A stretch of 64,000 nucleotides of DNA from Clostridia bacterium (GCA_024653205.1 JANLFO010000001.1:1-64000); one strand, 5' to 3'; shown: positions 35,016-44,781, counted from the stretch's first letter. Numbers and translations are program-made. Notes: a model not told the origin generated them from the sequence alone.

Positions 35016-35856
35016 ACAGCTCTGCCTCCTCGCGCGCCTGGGCTTGCTGGAGATCCTGCACAAGCGCATTCTGGTGGCCGTCCTCCTCCTTACCCTCGCC
35101 TATCTCTTCCTTTTCGGCCTCGCGCTTCATTATCTTACCCAGGATCAGGGCCCCTTTGACCTTCTGGGATCCGTGCAGCTCTTCACCATGGCCCTTTATC
35201 TGGCCACCTTCCTTACCAGCCTCCTTTCCGTGCTGGTGAGCGTGGGCGCGATCGCCGGCGAAATCGAGGGCGGTACGGCCTACGCCCTCCTGGCCAGACC
35301 CGTATCCCGCATGACTGTTCTCCTGGGCAAGTATTGCGGATACGCCGCGTTCCTGGGCTTATATGCCGCCCTGTTCTTCCTCGGGTTGTGGGCCGTGGTG
35401 GCCTGGCAGGGCGGGGTGCTCCTGGCCGGCATCGGGGAGGCCCTGGCCTTGTTTATCCTCCAGCCCCTGGTGCTCTTGAGCCTGACCTTCCTGGCCAGCA
35501 CCGCCTTTTCCGCCATGGGGGCCGGGGCGGTGGTTTTCCTCCTCTACGGGCTAAGCCTGGTCGCCGGCATGGTGGAGCAGGTAGGGGCGCTGCTGGCCCA
35601 GGCCGGCCAAAGCGGGGCGGCGGCGCTGGTTAATCTGGGGATTCTTGCCAGCCTTCTCCTGCCGGTTGATGCCCTCTACCGCCGGGCCGCCTTCAGCCTC
35701 CTGGAGAACACGGAAAACCTGTGGCAGGGCCTGGGAGCCATGGGGCCTTTTGGCGTCGCCTCGGTTCCCAGCGTCTGGATGGTCGTCTACGCCGGCGGCT
35801 ACCTGGCCGTGACCCTGTACCTGGCGGTGCGGCGTTTTCAGGCTCGGGACATTTAG
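35008..35856 (+). CDS. ABC-2 type permease
   Basis: A 282-residue membrane protein with about six helices, e.g. ILVAVLLLTLAYLFLFGLAL, YLATFLTSLLSVLVSVGAIA and FLGLYAALFFLGLWAVVAW. The motif AGEIEGGTAYALLARPVSRM is typical of NatB/ABC-2 exporter subunits. It overlaps the end of the frameshifted ATPase by 8 nt and presumably formed an exporter with it. Substrate unknown. Confidence 0.85.
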   Translation: MARQLCLLARLGLLEILHKRILVAVLLLTLAYLFLFGLALHYLTQDQGPFDLLGSVQLFTMALYLATFLTSLLSVLVSVGAIAGEIEGGTAYALLARPVSRMTVLLGKYCGYAAFLGLYAALFFLGLWAVVAWQGGVLLAGIGEALALFILQPLVLLSLTFLASTAFSAMGAGAVVFLLYGLSLVAGMVEQVGALLAQAGQSGAAALVNLGILASLLLPVDALYRRAAFSLLENTENLWQGLGAMGPFGVASVPSVWMVVYAGGYLAVTLYLAVRRFQARDI

Positions 35857-36023
35857 TCGATTCGGGGCGACCACCTGGAACGCACTGGCACCGAGTCGGC
35901 GTCTTAATACGGGGAAGCCGGGAAGGGATGGCCCCCGGCGTGGCGAAATATAGACCGCCGGTATCGGAATGGGGTGGGGCCCCGCCCGGCGGGCACAAAA
36001 TCTTTTGGGAGGCAGGGGAAGCG

Positions 36024-38711
36024 ATGGTGTCTGGAATGGCCCGGGGGAAAGGAGGCTTCCGGGTGCGCGGCCGCGATGCCCGGAGCGGAGTCGTCGCCAT
36101 ACTGCTGGTGCTGCTCCTGCTGGGCCCGGTGGCCGGGCCGGCCTGGGGCCAGGAAGCTACGGTCGCTGAAGGGGTTGGGTTGGCGGTACAGGTGGGCTGG
36201 GACGGCAAGGCCATGCCCGGCCAAACCACGCCCGCGGTGGTTACCCTGGAGAACAGGACCTCCCGGGATCTGGCGGGAGTAGCGGAAGTGGTGAGCTACT
36301 ATAAAGAAGTGCCGCCGCCCCCGCCGGGCTCGCCCCCGGGCACCAAGCCCGGGCCGGCCCGCTACCGGCCCGCGTCGGTCTACGGGGAGCGGGTGAGCCT
36401 CCCGGCCGGAAGCCGGAAGGAGGTCGTCCTCTGGTTCCGGCTGGAGTCCCCGGACAAAATGCTCTTCCGCTTTCGCTCGGGCGAGGAGGTTCTGGCCGGC
36501 CATGAAACCTCGCTCCCCGGGGCCGGCCTGCTGAGCGGCGGGCCGCTCCCCCAGGCGGTGGGGGTCCTGGGACCGATCCCCCCGGCCCTGGAAAAGACGC
36601 GTATCTTGGCGCCCGACGGGGTGCCCCGGGTGCCCCTGATCATTCCGCTCACCGCCGGGCTTTTCCCGGAGGCCGGGGAAGATCTGGACGCCTTCCGCAC
36701 CATCCTGGTGGCCGGCGGTGAGGCCGCAAACCTGAGCCGGCGGCAGCGCCAGGCCCTGGCGGAGTGGGTGGAGCAGGGCGGCCACCTGGTCCTGGCCGGG
36801 GGCCTGGCCCTGGCCGCATCCCTGGAGGCCTTGCCGGAAGGAACGGCGGAGGTCGAGGGCCAGGGCCTCGTGACCCGCCGCGACTGGCAGGCCGCGGCCG
36901 CCTGGCTGGGCGTGGCCCCACCGCCGCCGGGGGCGGCCGTGGTGGCGCGGCTGGCCGGGGCGGGCAGCGACTGGGGCCCTAACCCGGCCCCCCTGGCGCG
37001 AAAGATCAAATTAGGACTGGGTGAAGTCACAGTCCTGGCCTTTGACCCCAACGGCCCGCCCTGGGACGCCGGTGATCTGGGCCAGGCCCTGTGGAAGCGG
37101 CTGCTGGTCCCCGCCTCCGATCCTTCCCAGGTCTGGGGGCCGCCGCCGGGCGCCTTCCTGCCGGCCAACCTGGCGGGGTACACCGGGCACTTGCCGGAGG
37201 ACGCCTTTCCGGACTGGCGGGTAGCCGGGGTTTACCTCCTGGTTTTCCTGGCCCTGGCCGGGCCGGCCACGTATTTCCTCCTGCGCCGGCGCCGGCGGCC
37301 GGAGTATGCCTGGATCGCGGTTCCGGCCCTGGCCGTGGCCTTTGCCGGAGCCGTCTACCTGTACATGCTGCAGGCCGGCCGGAATGTGCTGATCAACGCC
37401 GTGCAGACCGTGCAAGTGGGCCCCGGCGCCCGGCCGCAGGTCTACACCGGCTTGGGCTTTTTTGCCCCTACGCAGCCCCGGTTCACCGCCGTTCTGGCCG
37501 ACCCCGGCCACCCGGTGCAGGTGCAGTTGGGCGGCTATGACGGGGCGCTGCCCGGGAGCCAGGAGCAGAACCCGCCCTACAGCCTCATCCGGGGCGGCGA
37601 TCTGGAAATCACCTTTAGCCGGGCCTCCCAGTGGGCCATGCGCAGCCTGGCCTTTCGCCAGGAGGCCGGGCCGGAACTGGCCGGACTTACGGCCGAACTG
37701 CGGGCGGAAGGGGCGCGGGTTAAAGCCCGGGTAGTAAACGGCAGCCGCCTGCACCTGGATCACGTCACCCTGCTCTTCGGCCGGGACTACGCCGTCCTGG
37801 GCGAACTGGCGCCGGGAGAAGAAGGTGCGGTGGAGCTGGAGATCACTCCGCCGCCCAACCCCAACCAGCCCAGCTACGGACCGCCGTACCCGGAAAGCTG
37901 GCGGATTTTTCTTTGGCCCGGCGGGACCGCCGCGGCGCCGGCCGGGGCGGCTTCGGCTGCCCGGATGGGGGCCGGGCAGACCCAGCAGGCGCAACCGGGA
38001 GCCATACCTGCGGCGTCCCCGCCCGACTCCTACCAGGGCCCGTCCCGGCCTCTCACCGTGGAAGAGCACCGCCGGGCCACCATGCTCGACAACTGGAGGA
38101 ACCAGCAGCAGCGGGGCCCCATGATGGAAATGATGGGCTGGCCTCTGGCCGTGGTGGCCTGGAGCCGGGACCCGGCGGCCCCGGTGGGCGTGAAGGGCCT
38201 GCGCGCCGACCCCCACTACCTTACCATGGTGGTGCTGCGGCCGCAATTGGTCCCTTCCTCCGGCCCCTTTAACCTGCCGGAGGGCCTGGTGAGTCCAGAA
38301 GTGGTGCAGGCCTACGTCAAGAGCATGTTCGGTTGGAATAACCTCCAGGGCCTGGACGGCGGCTCCGTCACCTTTGCCTTCCGGCCCCAGTTGGCGGCGG
38401 GAGCCGAGGTAGAGGAAATAACCGTGCACCTGCCCTATTACCCGAAGCAGGCGCCGCCCGGAGTCCCCCAAGGGTCGAGCTGGCCGCCGTCGTCCAACCC
38501 GGCGCCGGTGGAGCCGGGGGCGCTGGAGATCTATAATCCGGTTAGCGGGGCGTGGGAACAGCTGGCCGGCCGGGAACGCTTTACCCTGCCCGGTAGCTAC
38601 GCCACGGCCGGGGGCGAGGTGCAGTTGCGGGTGAACGGCTTTGAGGAGAACAGCGGCCGCCAGTTCTACTTCCTGCCGCCGCGGGTCGGCTACCGGGGGG
38701 TGGTAAAGTAA
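36024..38711 (+). CDS. Large exported membrane-anchored protein of the MoxR/ABC cluster
   Basis: An 895-residue protein with a signal peptide or N-terminal anchor (VVAILLVLLLLGPVAGPAWG). A beta-rich region follows, then a segment resembling a glutamine-amidotransferase-like fold (FRTILVAGGEAANLSRRQRQ, ALAEWVEQGGHLVLAGGLAL) and two adjacent helices near the middle (VAGVYLLVFLALAGPATYFL; YAWIAVPALAVAFAGAVYLY). A long Pro/Ala-rich C-terminal half ends the protein. I recognise no catalytic motif. A longer open frame upstream lacks a ribosome site; ATG 36024 follows AGGGGAAGC. The stop overlaps the next ATG as TAATG. Probably extracytoplasmic, paired with the ABC exporter. Confidence 0.75.
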   Translation: MVSGMARGKGGFRVRGRDARSGVVAILLVLLLLGPVAGPAWGQEATVAEGVGLAVQVGWDGKAMPGQTTPAVVTLENRTSRDLAGVAEVVSYYKEVPPPPPGSPPGTKPGPARYRPASVYGERVSLPAGSRKEVVLWFRLESPDKMLFRFRSGEEVLAGHETSLPGAGLLSGGPLPQAVGVLGPIPPALEKTRILAPDGVPRVPLIIPLTAGLFPEAGEDLDAFRTILVAGGEAANLSRRQRQALAEWVEQGGHLVLAGGLALAASLEALPEGTAEVEGQGLVTRRDWQAAAAWLGVAPPPPGAAVVARLAGAGSDWGPNPAPLARKIKLGLGEVTVLAFDPNGPPWDAGDLGQALWKRLLVPASDPSQVWGPPPGAFLPANLAGYTGHLPEDAFPDWRVAGVYLLVFLALAGPATYFLLRRRRRPEYAWIAVPALAVAFAGAVYLYMLQAGRNVLINAVQTVQVGPGARPQVYTGLGFFAPTQPRFTAVLADPGHPVQVQLGGYDGALPGSQEQNPPYSLIRGGDLEITFSRASQWAMRSLAFRQEAGPELAGLTAELRAEGARVKARVVNGSRLHLDHVTLLFGRDYAVLGELAPGEEGAVELEITPPPNPNQPSYGPPYPESWRIFLWPGGTAAAPAGAASAARMGAGQTQQAQPGAIPAASPPDSYQGPSRPLTVEEHRRATMLDNWRNQQQRGPMMEMMGWPLAVVAWSRDPAAPVGVKGLRADPHYLTMVVLRPQLVPSSGPFNLPEGLVSPEVVQAYVKSMFGWNNLQGLDGGSVTFAFRPQLAAGAEVEEITVHLPYYPKQAPPGVPQGSSWPPSSNPAPVEPGALEIYNPVSGAWEQLAGRERFTLPGSYATAGGEVQLRVNGFEENSGRQFYFLPPRVGYRGVVK

Positions 38712-39634
38712 TGATCACCACGCGGGGACTGGTGAAGCGCTACGGCCGGGTGCAGGCCCTGCGGGGCCTGGACCTGGAAGTTCCTCCCCGGTCGGTCTAC
38801 GGCCTGATCGGCCAGAACGGCGCCGGCAAGACCACCACCCTGCGCATCCTGGCCGGGCTGCTTCTGCCCGAGGCCGGGACGGCCGAGGTGGCCGGCTGGG
38901 ACGTGGTGCGCCACCCCCGGGAGCTGCGCCGGGCGGTGGGCTACATGCCGGACTTCTTCGGCGTATATAACGACCTGCGGGTGGGGGAGTACCTGGAGTT
39001 TTACGCCGCCGCCTACGGCCTGCGCGGCCCGGCCGTGGCCCGGCTGCGGGACGAGCTGCTGGAGCTGGTGGATCTGGCGGTCAAGAAGGAAGAATTCGTG
39101 GACACCCTCTCCCGGGGCATGCAGCAGCGCCTGTGCCTGGCCCGGGCCCTGATCCACGACCCGGAGGTGCTGCTCTTGGACGAGCCTGCCAGCGGCCTGG
39201 ACCCCCTGGCCCGGGTGGAGATGCGCGAGATCCTCAAGGAACTCTGCCGCCTGGGCAAGACCATTGTCATCAGCAGCCACATCCTCTCGGAGCTGGCCGA
39301 CCTCTGCACCCACATCGGCATGGTGGTGGACGGCCGGGTGGTGCGCCAGGGGACCCTGGCGGAGATGCTGGCCGGGGCCCAGGTGCGGAACATCATTTTG
39401 CGCTGTCACGGGCCGGCGGCGCCGGCGCAAAAAGTTTTGGCCGGGTGGCCGGGAGCGGAGATAATCCGGGCCGGCGAGGAGCAGGTGGAGTTCCGCCTGA
39501 GCGGCGGGCCGGAGGAAGTGGCCGCCCTGCTGGCAGAGATTGTGGCCGCCGGGGTCCGGGTGGTGCATTTCGCCGAGACGGAGAGCAGCCTGGAGGATAC
39601 CTTTGTTCGACTGGTGCGGGAGGCGAGGGCATGA
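38711..39634 (+). CDS. ABC transporter ATPase
   Basis: A 307-residue intact CcmA/NatA-type ATPase: Walker A GQNGAGKTTTLRILAG, signature LSRGMQQRLCLARAL, Walker B VLLLDEPASGLDP and H-loop VISSHILSELADLC. A 75-residue C-terminal extension with beta strands (EEQVEFRLSGGPEEVAALLA) resembles that of gliding/exporter ATPases. Start and stop overlap both neighbours, so it is tightly coupled to the next permease. It probably forms the intact exporter of the cluster. Confidence 0.93.
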   Translation: MITTRGLVKRYGRVQALRGLDLEVPPRSVYGLIGQNGAGKTTTLRILAGLLLPEAGTAEVAGWDVVRHPRELRRAVGYMPDFFGVYNDLRVGEYLEFYAAAYGLRGPAVARLRDELLELVDLAVKKEEFVDTLSRGMQQRLCLARALIHDPEVLLLDEPASGLDPLARVEMREILKELCRLGKTIVISSHILSELADLCTHIGMVVDGRVVRQGTLAEMLAGAQVRNIILRCHGPAAPAQKVLAGWPGAEIIRAGEEQVEFRLSGGPEEVAALLAEIVAAGVRVVHFAETESSLEDTFVRLVREARA

Positions 39635-40722
39635 AAAACCTGTGGCGGCGCTGGCCGGCCGGGTGGCGGTCCTTCGGCCGGGGCCTGGTTAACGGCGTCT
39701 CACCGATGGTGGGCAAGGAGATGCGGGGCCGCACCCGGGGCTGGCGCCCGGCGTTCTTGCTAACGGTTTACCTGGGGGTACTGGCCGCCGGGATCACCGG
39801 CTACCTGTGGCTTACTCTGGACCATGCCGGCTTTGTCTATCCCCAGGTGGGGCTCAACCTCTACAGCTTCTTCGTGCTGGGCCTGGTGACGCTGCTGGCC
39901 TTCATCGCCCCGGCCACCTCGGCCTCGGCCATCAGCGGGGAAAAGGAGCGGCGGACCTACGACCTCCTGCTGGTCACCAATGCCTCGCCGACCGGCATTG
40001 TCCTGGGCAAGTGGCTGGCCTCGACGATTTATTTCGTTTACCTGGCGGTAGCCGCCCTGCCGGTTATGGCCCTGGTCTTCCTCTACGGCGGCGTGCCCCT
40101 GGCGAACCTAGGCCTGGCCCTGCTGGTGGCCCTGCTCACCGCCCTGGGCTACGGCGCCCTGGGCCTGGCCCTTTCGGCCATGCTCCGGCGTACCCAGGCC
40201 GCCACCATCAGCGCCGTGGTGGCGGTCTTCTTCCTCCTGTTCGTTACCCTGGTTATGGCTGTTATCGCCGCCTCTACCGCTCAGGCCCGGGTGGGGGCGG
40301 TTTCGCCCCTGGAGCCCTACCGTTCTTTGGGCGCACCCTGGTACGTCTACCTTAGCCCTCTGACTGCCTTGGGCGGCGTGCTGCCCGCCGGAGGCTTGGG
40401 GGAGGTGGGCGGCGTTCCCCTGTTGGGCTCGCTTCTGAACGAACTCCTGCGGCAAATCCAGGGCGGGGCCTATGCGGTGGAGTACGCTTACAAGATAGGG
40501 TATGCTTACGGCTATCCGGGCCCGTATCCCGCGGTTCCCGGGGCGCCGCAGATTGCCGGCCTGGCCGCCTGGCCTCCCTGGGCCAGATTTGCTTTGTCCC
40601 AGGCGGCCCTTACCGCCCTCTGCCTGGCCGTGGCCGTGCTGGGCATCACGCCGGTTAAGCCCTGGACGGCCTGGCGGGTCAGGCGCAGGGCGCTGGTTAG
40701 AAGCAAACAGGCCCCAGGGTAG
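39631..40722 (+). CDS. ABC-2 type permease with NatB-like core
   Basis: A 363-residue membrane protein with about six helices. PMVGKEMRGRTRGWRPAFLL opens the core, and APATSASAISGEKERRTYDL followed by LLVTNASPTGIVLGKWLAS is the typical ABC-2 inner motif. A Tyr/Gly/Pro-rich loop (AYKIGYAYGYPGPYPAVPG) lies before the last helix. ATG 39631 overlaps the previous gene by 4 nt. Substrate unknown. Confidence 0.85.
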   Translation: MKNLWRRWPAGWRSFGRGLVNGVSPMVGKEMRGRTRGWRPAFLLTVYLGVLAAGITGYLWLTLDHAGFVYPQVGLNLYSFFVLGLVTLLAFIAPATSASAISGEKERRTYDLLLVTNASPTGIVLGKWLASTIYFVYLAVAALPVMALVFLYGGVPLANLGLALLVALLTALGYGALGLALSAMLRRTQAATISAVVAVFFLLFVTLVMAVIAASTAQARVGAVSPLEPYRSLGAPWYVYLSPLTALGGVLPAGGLGEVGGVPLLGSLLNELLRQIQGGAYAVEYAYKIGYAYGYPGPYPAVPGAPQIAGLAAWPPWARFALSQAALTALCLAVAVLGITPVKPWTAWRVRRRALVRSKQAPG

Positions 40723-40730
40723 AGAAAACG

Positions 40731-42617
40731 GTGAGGAAGGGGTACCCCGTGAGGCATAACCTCCCAACGAAGGCAGGAAATTGCAGGGGCGGGAGCAAAC
40801 CCAGGCCTAAGCCCTCTATCTCCTCGCCGCGCCGGCGCCGTCCCCAGGGGTGGCCGGAGACCCGCCTGGCCGCGGCTCTGGGACCCCTGACGCGCCGGGT
40901 AAAGGCCCGTTTTGCCCTGGAAACCGTGCGCTTGAGCCTCTTCTGGGGCCTGGCCGCAGCGGGGGCCCTGCTGGTTTTCCTCTATCTTGCCGCCCTGTCT
41001 GATCCGGTGGCCTGGGCCGGCCTGGCCGGTCTGGTAGCGGCGGGGCTGGTAACCGGCTGGCGTATCGGCAGGCGGCCGGATGCCCTGGATGTGGTTCGGA
41101 TTGCCGACGGCCTGGGGGCGGGCGGCCGGGCCGTTACCGCCTTCCGCCTTCTGAACCGGCCCTTCCGCGATCCCTGGGCCGAAGTAGCGGTGGCCGAGGG
41201 CCTGGAAGCCTGCGCGGCCCTGGAGCCGGAGAATTCCTATCCGGTGTTGCCTTCCTGGCGTCCCTGGTGCTCGGTGGTCGTGCTGGGGACCGTCCTTATC
41301 CTGCTGGCCTTTCTACCCAACCCGCTTTCCTCCGCCTGGCTGGGGCGCCGCGAGGCCCGGGAAGCCCTGGCCGAGGCCGCGCGCCGGGCAGGGGCGGTAG
41401 TCGCGCAGGCAGAGAAGCTCCGGGTGGGAGAAAAGGAATTGCTGACCCCCGTAGAAAAGGAAGAACTGCGCTCCCTGGTGGAAGAGCTGCGCCGGTCCGC
41501 GACCCGGGAGGAAGCGGCAGCCGCGCTCAAAGCCGCGGCCGCGATTCTGGAGGAAGCCAGCACGCGAGCCGGGCCTCGAGCCGGGGAGGACCTGCCGTAC
41601 CTGGCGGCGGCCCTGCGAGATATACCGGGTGAGGGCTGGCGGGAACTGGGAGAGGCCCTGAGCCGGGGCGACGCCCGGCGCCTGGAGGAAGCGGCGCAGG
41701 CTCTGGCCGACGGCCTCCAGACAGGCGGTAAAGAAGCCCGGGAGGAGGCGGCCATGGCCCTGTTGCGGCAGGCCGAGGCGACAGGGGACCTCGGCCTGCG
41801 GCGCGCCTTGCGAGAGGCGGCCCGGAGTTTGATGCCTACCGGTGCTCCCGGAGCCGAAGAGGGGGCGGCCGGGCAGGCCATGGAGGTTCTTTCCGCCTCT
41901 CTCTCCTCCCTGGCCGTGCAGGCGAAAGCCACCGACGTGCTGGCCCGGGGAGCGGCTACCCTGGGGGCCATGGCCCGGGCCCTGTCCGGAGGGGGGAACG
42001 CCATGGCCGTGGCCGCGGCCGCCGGGGCCGCCGGCAATCCTGCAGGCATGGCGGGAGCGGGGGGCAGCCCGGCGGCTGCCGGCGCTACTGCCGGCGGGAA
42101 TCCCGGCGGGCAGGGTAACGGCGCCGGCCAGGGAAGCACCGGCGGTTCCGGAAGCGGCGGCGCCGCAGGCGGTGCGGCCGGCAGCGGTACCGCGGGCAAT
42201 ACCGGGAGCAGTGGCGGTTCCGGGTCCGGCGGCGGGAACGGTGAGGGCAGCGCCGGCGGTAGCGGCGAGGGGGACGGGGGCGGAAAGGGTACGGGCGGCC
42301 CGGGCAGCGGCGGCCACGGGGCCGGTACCGGCGGCGGCGGTCTCCAGATGGTCTATGCCCCTTCCCTGCTCGGCGGTACCGGCGAGCAGGTGCGGGTTTC
42401 CGGCGAGATCAGAGAAGGAGAGGCCGGGAGCGAGGTGACCCTGGAGGACTCCCCGCTAACCCTAGGCGAGGTTCGCCCCTATACCGAGGTCTATCCCCGT
42501 TACCGCCGGGAGGCCCAGGAGTCCCTGGTGCAGGCCCCTCTGCCGCCGGCCCTGGAAGACCTGGTGTGGAAGTATTTTACCTCCCTGGAGCCGGGCCAAC
42601 CGGAGGGTGCGCCTTGA
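40731..42617 (+). CDS. Membrane protein with Gly/Ser/Ala-rich linker, MoxR cluster
   Basis: A 628-residue protein. Two hydrophobic segments occur near residues 65-105 (LFWGLAAAGALLVFLYLAAL and WAGLAGLVAAGLVTGWRIG), and another near 180. A long helical, probably coiled-coil region follows (about 200-400), then a roughly 110-residue Gly/Ser/Ala/Asn repeat region (about 425-535) with units like GGSGSGG. A conserved end closes it (VYPRYRREAQESLVQAPLPP, LVWKYFTSLEP). The C-terminal segment recalls unnamed proteins in other MoxR/vWA operons. Start is uncertain: GTG 40731 or GTG 40749. Function unknown. Confidence 0.75.
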   Translation: MRKGYPVRHNLPTKAGNCRGGSKPRPKPSISSPRRRRPQGWPETRLAAALGPLTRRVKARFALETVRLSLFWGLAAAGALLVFLYLAALSDPVAWAGLAGLVAAGLVTGWRIGRRPDALDVVRIADGLGAGGRAVTAFRLLNRPFRDPWAEVAVAEGLEACAALEPENSYPVLPSWRPWCSVVVLGTVLILLAFLPNPLSSAWLGRREAREALAEAARRAGAVVAQAEKLRVGEKELLTPVEKEELRSLVEELRRSATREEAAAALKAAAAILEEASTRAGPRAGEDLPYLAAALRDIPGEGWRELGEALSRGDARRLEEAAQALADGLQTGGKEAREEAAMALLRQAEATGDLGLRRALREAARSLMPTGAPGAEEGAAGQAMEVLSASLSSLAVQAKATDVLARGAATLGAMARALSGGGNAMAVAAAAGAAGNPAGMAGAGGSPAAAGATAGGNPGGQGNGAGQGSTGGSGSGGAAGGAAGSGTAGNTGSSGGSGSGGGNGEGSAGGSGEGDGGGKGTGGPGSGGHGAGTGGGGLQMVYAPSLLGGTGEQVRVSGEIREGEAGSEVTLEDSPLTLGEVRPYTEVYPRYRREAQESLVQAPLPPALEDLVWKYFTSLEPGQPEGAP

Positions 42618-42731
42618 CCGTCCGCTTTATTCAGGGTATTACCTGCCGGCGGCATCCGGGGTGGTTTCCCCATGCGGCGTTCCGGTTACAAGGCAACCTG
42701 GGGACGCGCCGGATAAGGAGGGCCTGACTGC

Positions 42732-43745
42732 GTGAGCGATAACCATTCTGTGGTAGCCGGCAGCGCCGGGGAGGTAAAGGAGGCCCTGGCCGCGGTTTCC
42801 GCCCGCCTGGACCAGGTGGAGCAAGCCATCGGGCGGGTCATCGTGGGCCAGGAAGAGGTGGTGCACCAGGTAATCCTGGCCCTGCTGGCCGGCGGGCACG
42901 TACTCCTGGAAGGGGTGCCGGGGCTGGGCAAGACGGCCCTGGTGCGCACGGTGGCCGGGGTGACCGGCCTCACCTTTCGCCGGCTGCAGTTCACCCCGGA
43001 CCTGATGCCCGCGGACATCACCGGAACCGAGGTGTATGAAGAGCGGGGCGGGCAGGGGGGCTTTCGCTTCTCCCCGGGCCCCATCTTCGCCCACCTGGTG
43101 CTGGCCGACGAGATCAACCGGGCCACGCCCAAGACCCAGAGCGCCCTGCTGGAAGCCATGCAGGAGCGTACCGTTACCGTGGCCGGGACCACCTACCCCC
43201 TGCCGGAGCCGTTTTTCGTCCTGGCCACCCAGAACCCCCTGGAAATGGAGGGTACCTATCCCCTGCCGGAGGCCCAACTGGACCGGTTCCTTTTCAAGAT
43301 CCACGTGCCCTTCCCCTCGGCCGACGAGTTGGCCCTCATTGCGGACCGCACCACCGGCGCCGAGGTCCCGGAACCGGAGACGGTGGTTAAGCCAGGGGAA
43401 ATCCGGTACTGGCAGGAACTGGTGCGCCGGGTAATCGTAGTGGAGGACGTGATGGATTACGCCGTGCGCCTGGTGCTGGCCACCCACCCGGACCGGCCCG
43501 AGGCCCCGGAGCGGGTCAGGCACCTGGTGCGCTACGGTGCCAGCCCGCGCGGCCTGCAGGCCCTGATCCTGGGGGCCAGGGCCGAAGCCCTGCGGGCCGG
43601 CCGCTCCCAGGCCGGCTACGACGACGTCCGCCGGGTGGCCCTGCCGGCCTTACGCCACCGCCTGTTCCTGGGCTACGAGGCGGCCGCCGCCGGGGTTACC
43701 GGGGACGAACTTATCGCCGAGGTTCTGGCGGTCACGGCGCCATGA
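42732..43745 (+). CDS. MoxR-family AAA+ ATPase
   Basis: A 337-residue MoxR ATPase. Walker A is EGVPGLGKTALVR, Walker B is LVLADEINRATPKTQSALLE and sensor 1 is FFVLATQNPLEMEGTYPLPE. The lid domain follows (YGASPRGLQALILGARAEAL). MoxR proteins act as chaperones that mature or insert metal into partners, usually with the DUF58 and vWA proteins encoded next door, as here. GTG start. A degenerate palindromic element lies between it and the DUF58 gene. Confidence 0.93.
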   Translation: MSDNHSVVAGSAGEVKEALAAVSARLDQVEQAIGRVIVGQEEVVHQVILALLAGGHVLLEGVPGLGKTALVRTVAGVTGLTFRRLQFTPDLMPADITGTEVYEERGGQGGFRFSPGPIFAHLVLADEINRATPKTQSALLEAMQERTVTVAGTTYPLPEPFFVLATQNPLEMEGTYPLPEAQLDRFLFKIHVPFPSADELALIADRTTGAEVPEPETVVKPGEIRYWQELVRRVIVVEDVMDYAVRLVLATHPDRPEAPERVRHLVRYGASPRGLQALILGARAEALRAGRSQAGYDDVRRVALPALRHRLFLGYEAAAAGVTGDELIAEVLAVTAP

Positions 43746-43760
43746 ATCTTGAGTTATCGC

Positions 43761-43815
43761 CGCCCTTGCTGGTCCCGGCGAGTACCTTTAGAGCTCGGCC
43801 GGGGGCCGGACTTAG
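43761..43815. repeat. Probable degenerate palindromic element, copy G
   Basis: CTTGCTGGTCCCGGCGAGTACC, shortened here to its core GCTGGTCCCGGCGAGTACC, is followed by TTTAGAGCTCGGCCGGGGGC. The order matches the left arm and first hairpin of the element, with many changes and no right half. Confidence 0.4.
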
Positions 43816-43863
43816 GCGCGGGCGCCAGGCCATACACCCCATAGGCCCTGAGAGGTGGTCGTT

Positions 43864-44781
43864 TTGCCCATCCCGGTAACGGCTATGAACTGGCCCGACC
43901 CTGCCCTCCTGGCCCGGCTGGAGAACTACCGGCTGGTCCACCGGCGCCCGGTTTTCGGCCAGGCCAGCGGCAGGTGGCGCTCGCGCCTCAAGGGAGGGGG
44001 GGTGGAGTTCGCCGACTACCGGGAATACACGCCGGGCGACGAGCCCCGCCGCATAGACTGGAAGGCCTATGCCCGCCTGCGGCGGCTGTACGTGCGGGAG
44101 TTCCTCGACGACCGGCGGGATACCAGCCTGCTGGTGCTGGACCTAAGCGCCTCCATGGATTGGGGCGAGGTGGCCCATAAGGGTCGATACGCCTTGGGCT
44201 TGGCCCTGGGGCTGGGCGTTTGCGCCCAGGCCGGCCACGGCTCCGTGGCGGCGGTGATCACCCCCCCATCCGGAAGCCGGGCCGGGGCGTTCTTCCCGCC
44301 CGCCGGCGGCCGCCAGGGCCTAGCCCGGTTGCGGCGCTTCCTGGAGCAATGCCGCCCGGGAGGCAGGGCAGACCCGGCCGGGGCCCTGGAGGCGGTGGGT
44401 CCCACTCGGGCCAGGATACACAGCCTTTACCTCATATCTGACCTTTGGGACCTGTCAGGGCTGGAGGATTTCCTGCGGCGGGCCGCGGCCTGGGCCCGGG
44501 AAGTTACCGTGCTCCACGTCCTGGCTCCCGGGGAAAGGGAGCCCCAGGGGGAAGGAGAGTGGACCCTGGTGGACGCGGAAACCGGGGAAAAGATGCAGGT
44601 ATCGCTGACACCGGCTGCTCTGGCTGCCTATCGGCAGCGTCTGACGGAGCACCTGGGGGAGGTGCGCGCCTGCTGCGGCCGGTGGGGCGCGCGGTACGTG
44701 GAGCTGGACAGCGGCACGAGCCTGGAGGACACCATGCTGTCCGTCCTGCCCCGGGCGGGGGTAATCAGGCCGGGCACCTAG
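43864..44781 (+). CDS. DUF58 protein
   Basis: A 305-residue DUF58 protein. The family signature is VEFADYREYTPGDEPRRIDW followed by KAYARLRRLYVREFLDD. A vWA-like strand LLVLDLSASMDWGEVA follows, with the DxSxS of a metal-dependent adhesion site. These proteins are partners of MoxR ATPases. I chose TTG 43864 (six nt after GAGAGGTGG), because a GTG nine nt upstream lies in the ribosome-binding site. Confidence 0.9.
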   Translation: MPIPVTAMNWPDPALLARLENYRLVHRRPVFGQASGRWRSRLKGGGVEFADYREYTPGDEPRRIDWKAYARLRRLYVREFLDDRRDTSLLVLDLSASMDWGEVAHKGRYALGLALGLGVCAQAGHGSVAAVITPPSGSRAGAFFPPAGGRQGLARLRRFLEQCRPGGRADPAGALEAVGPTRARIHSLYLISDLWDLSGLEDFLRRAAAWAREVTVLHVLAPGEREPQGEGEWTLVDAETGEKMQVSLTPAALAAYRQRLTEHLGEVRACCGRWGARYVELDSGTSLEDTMLSVLPRAGVIRPGT

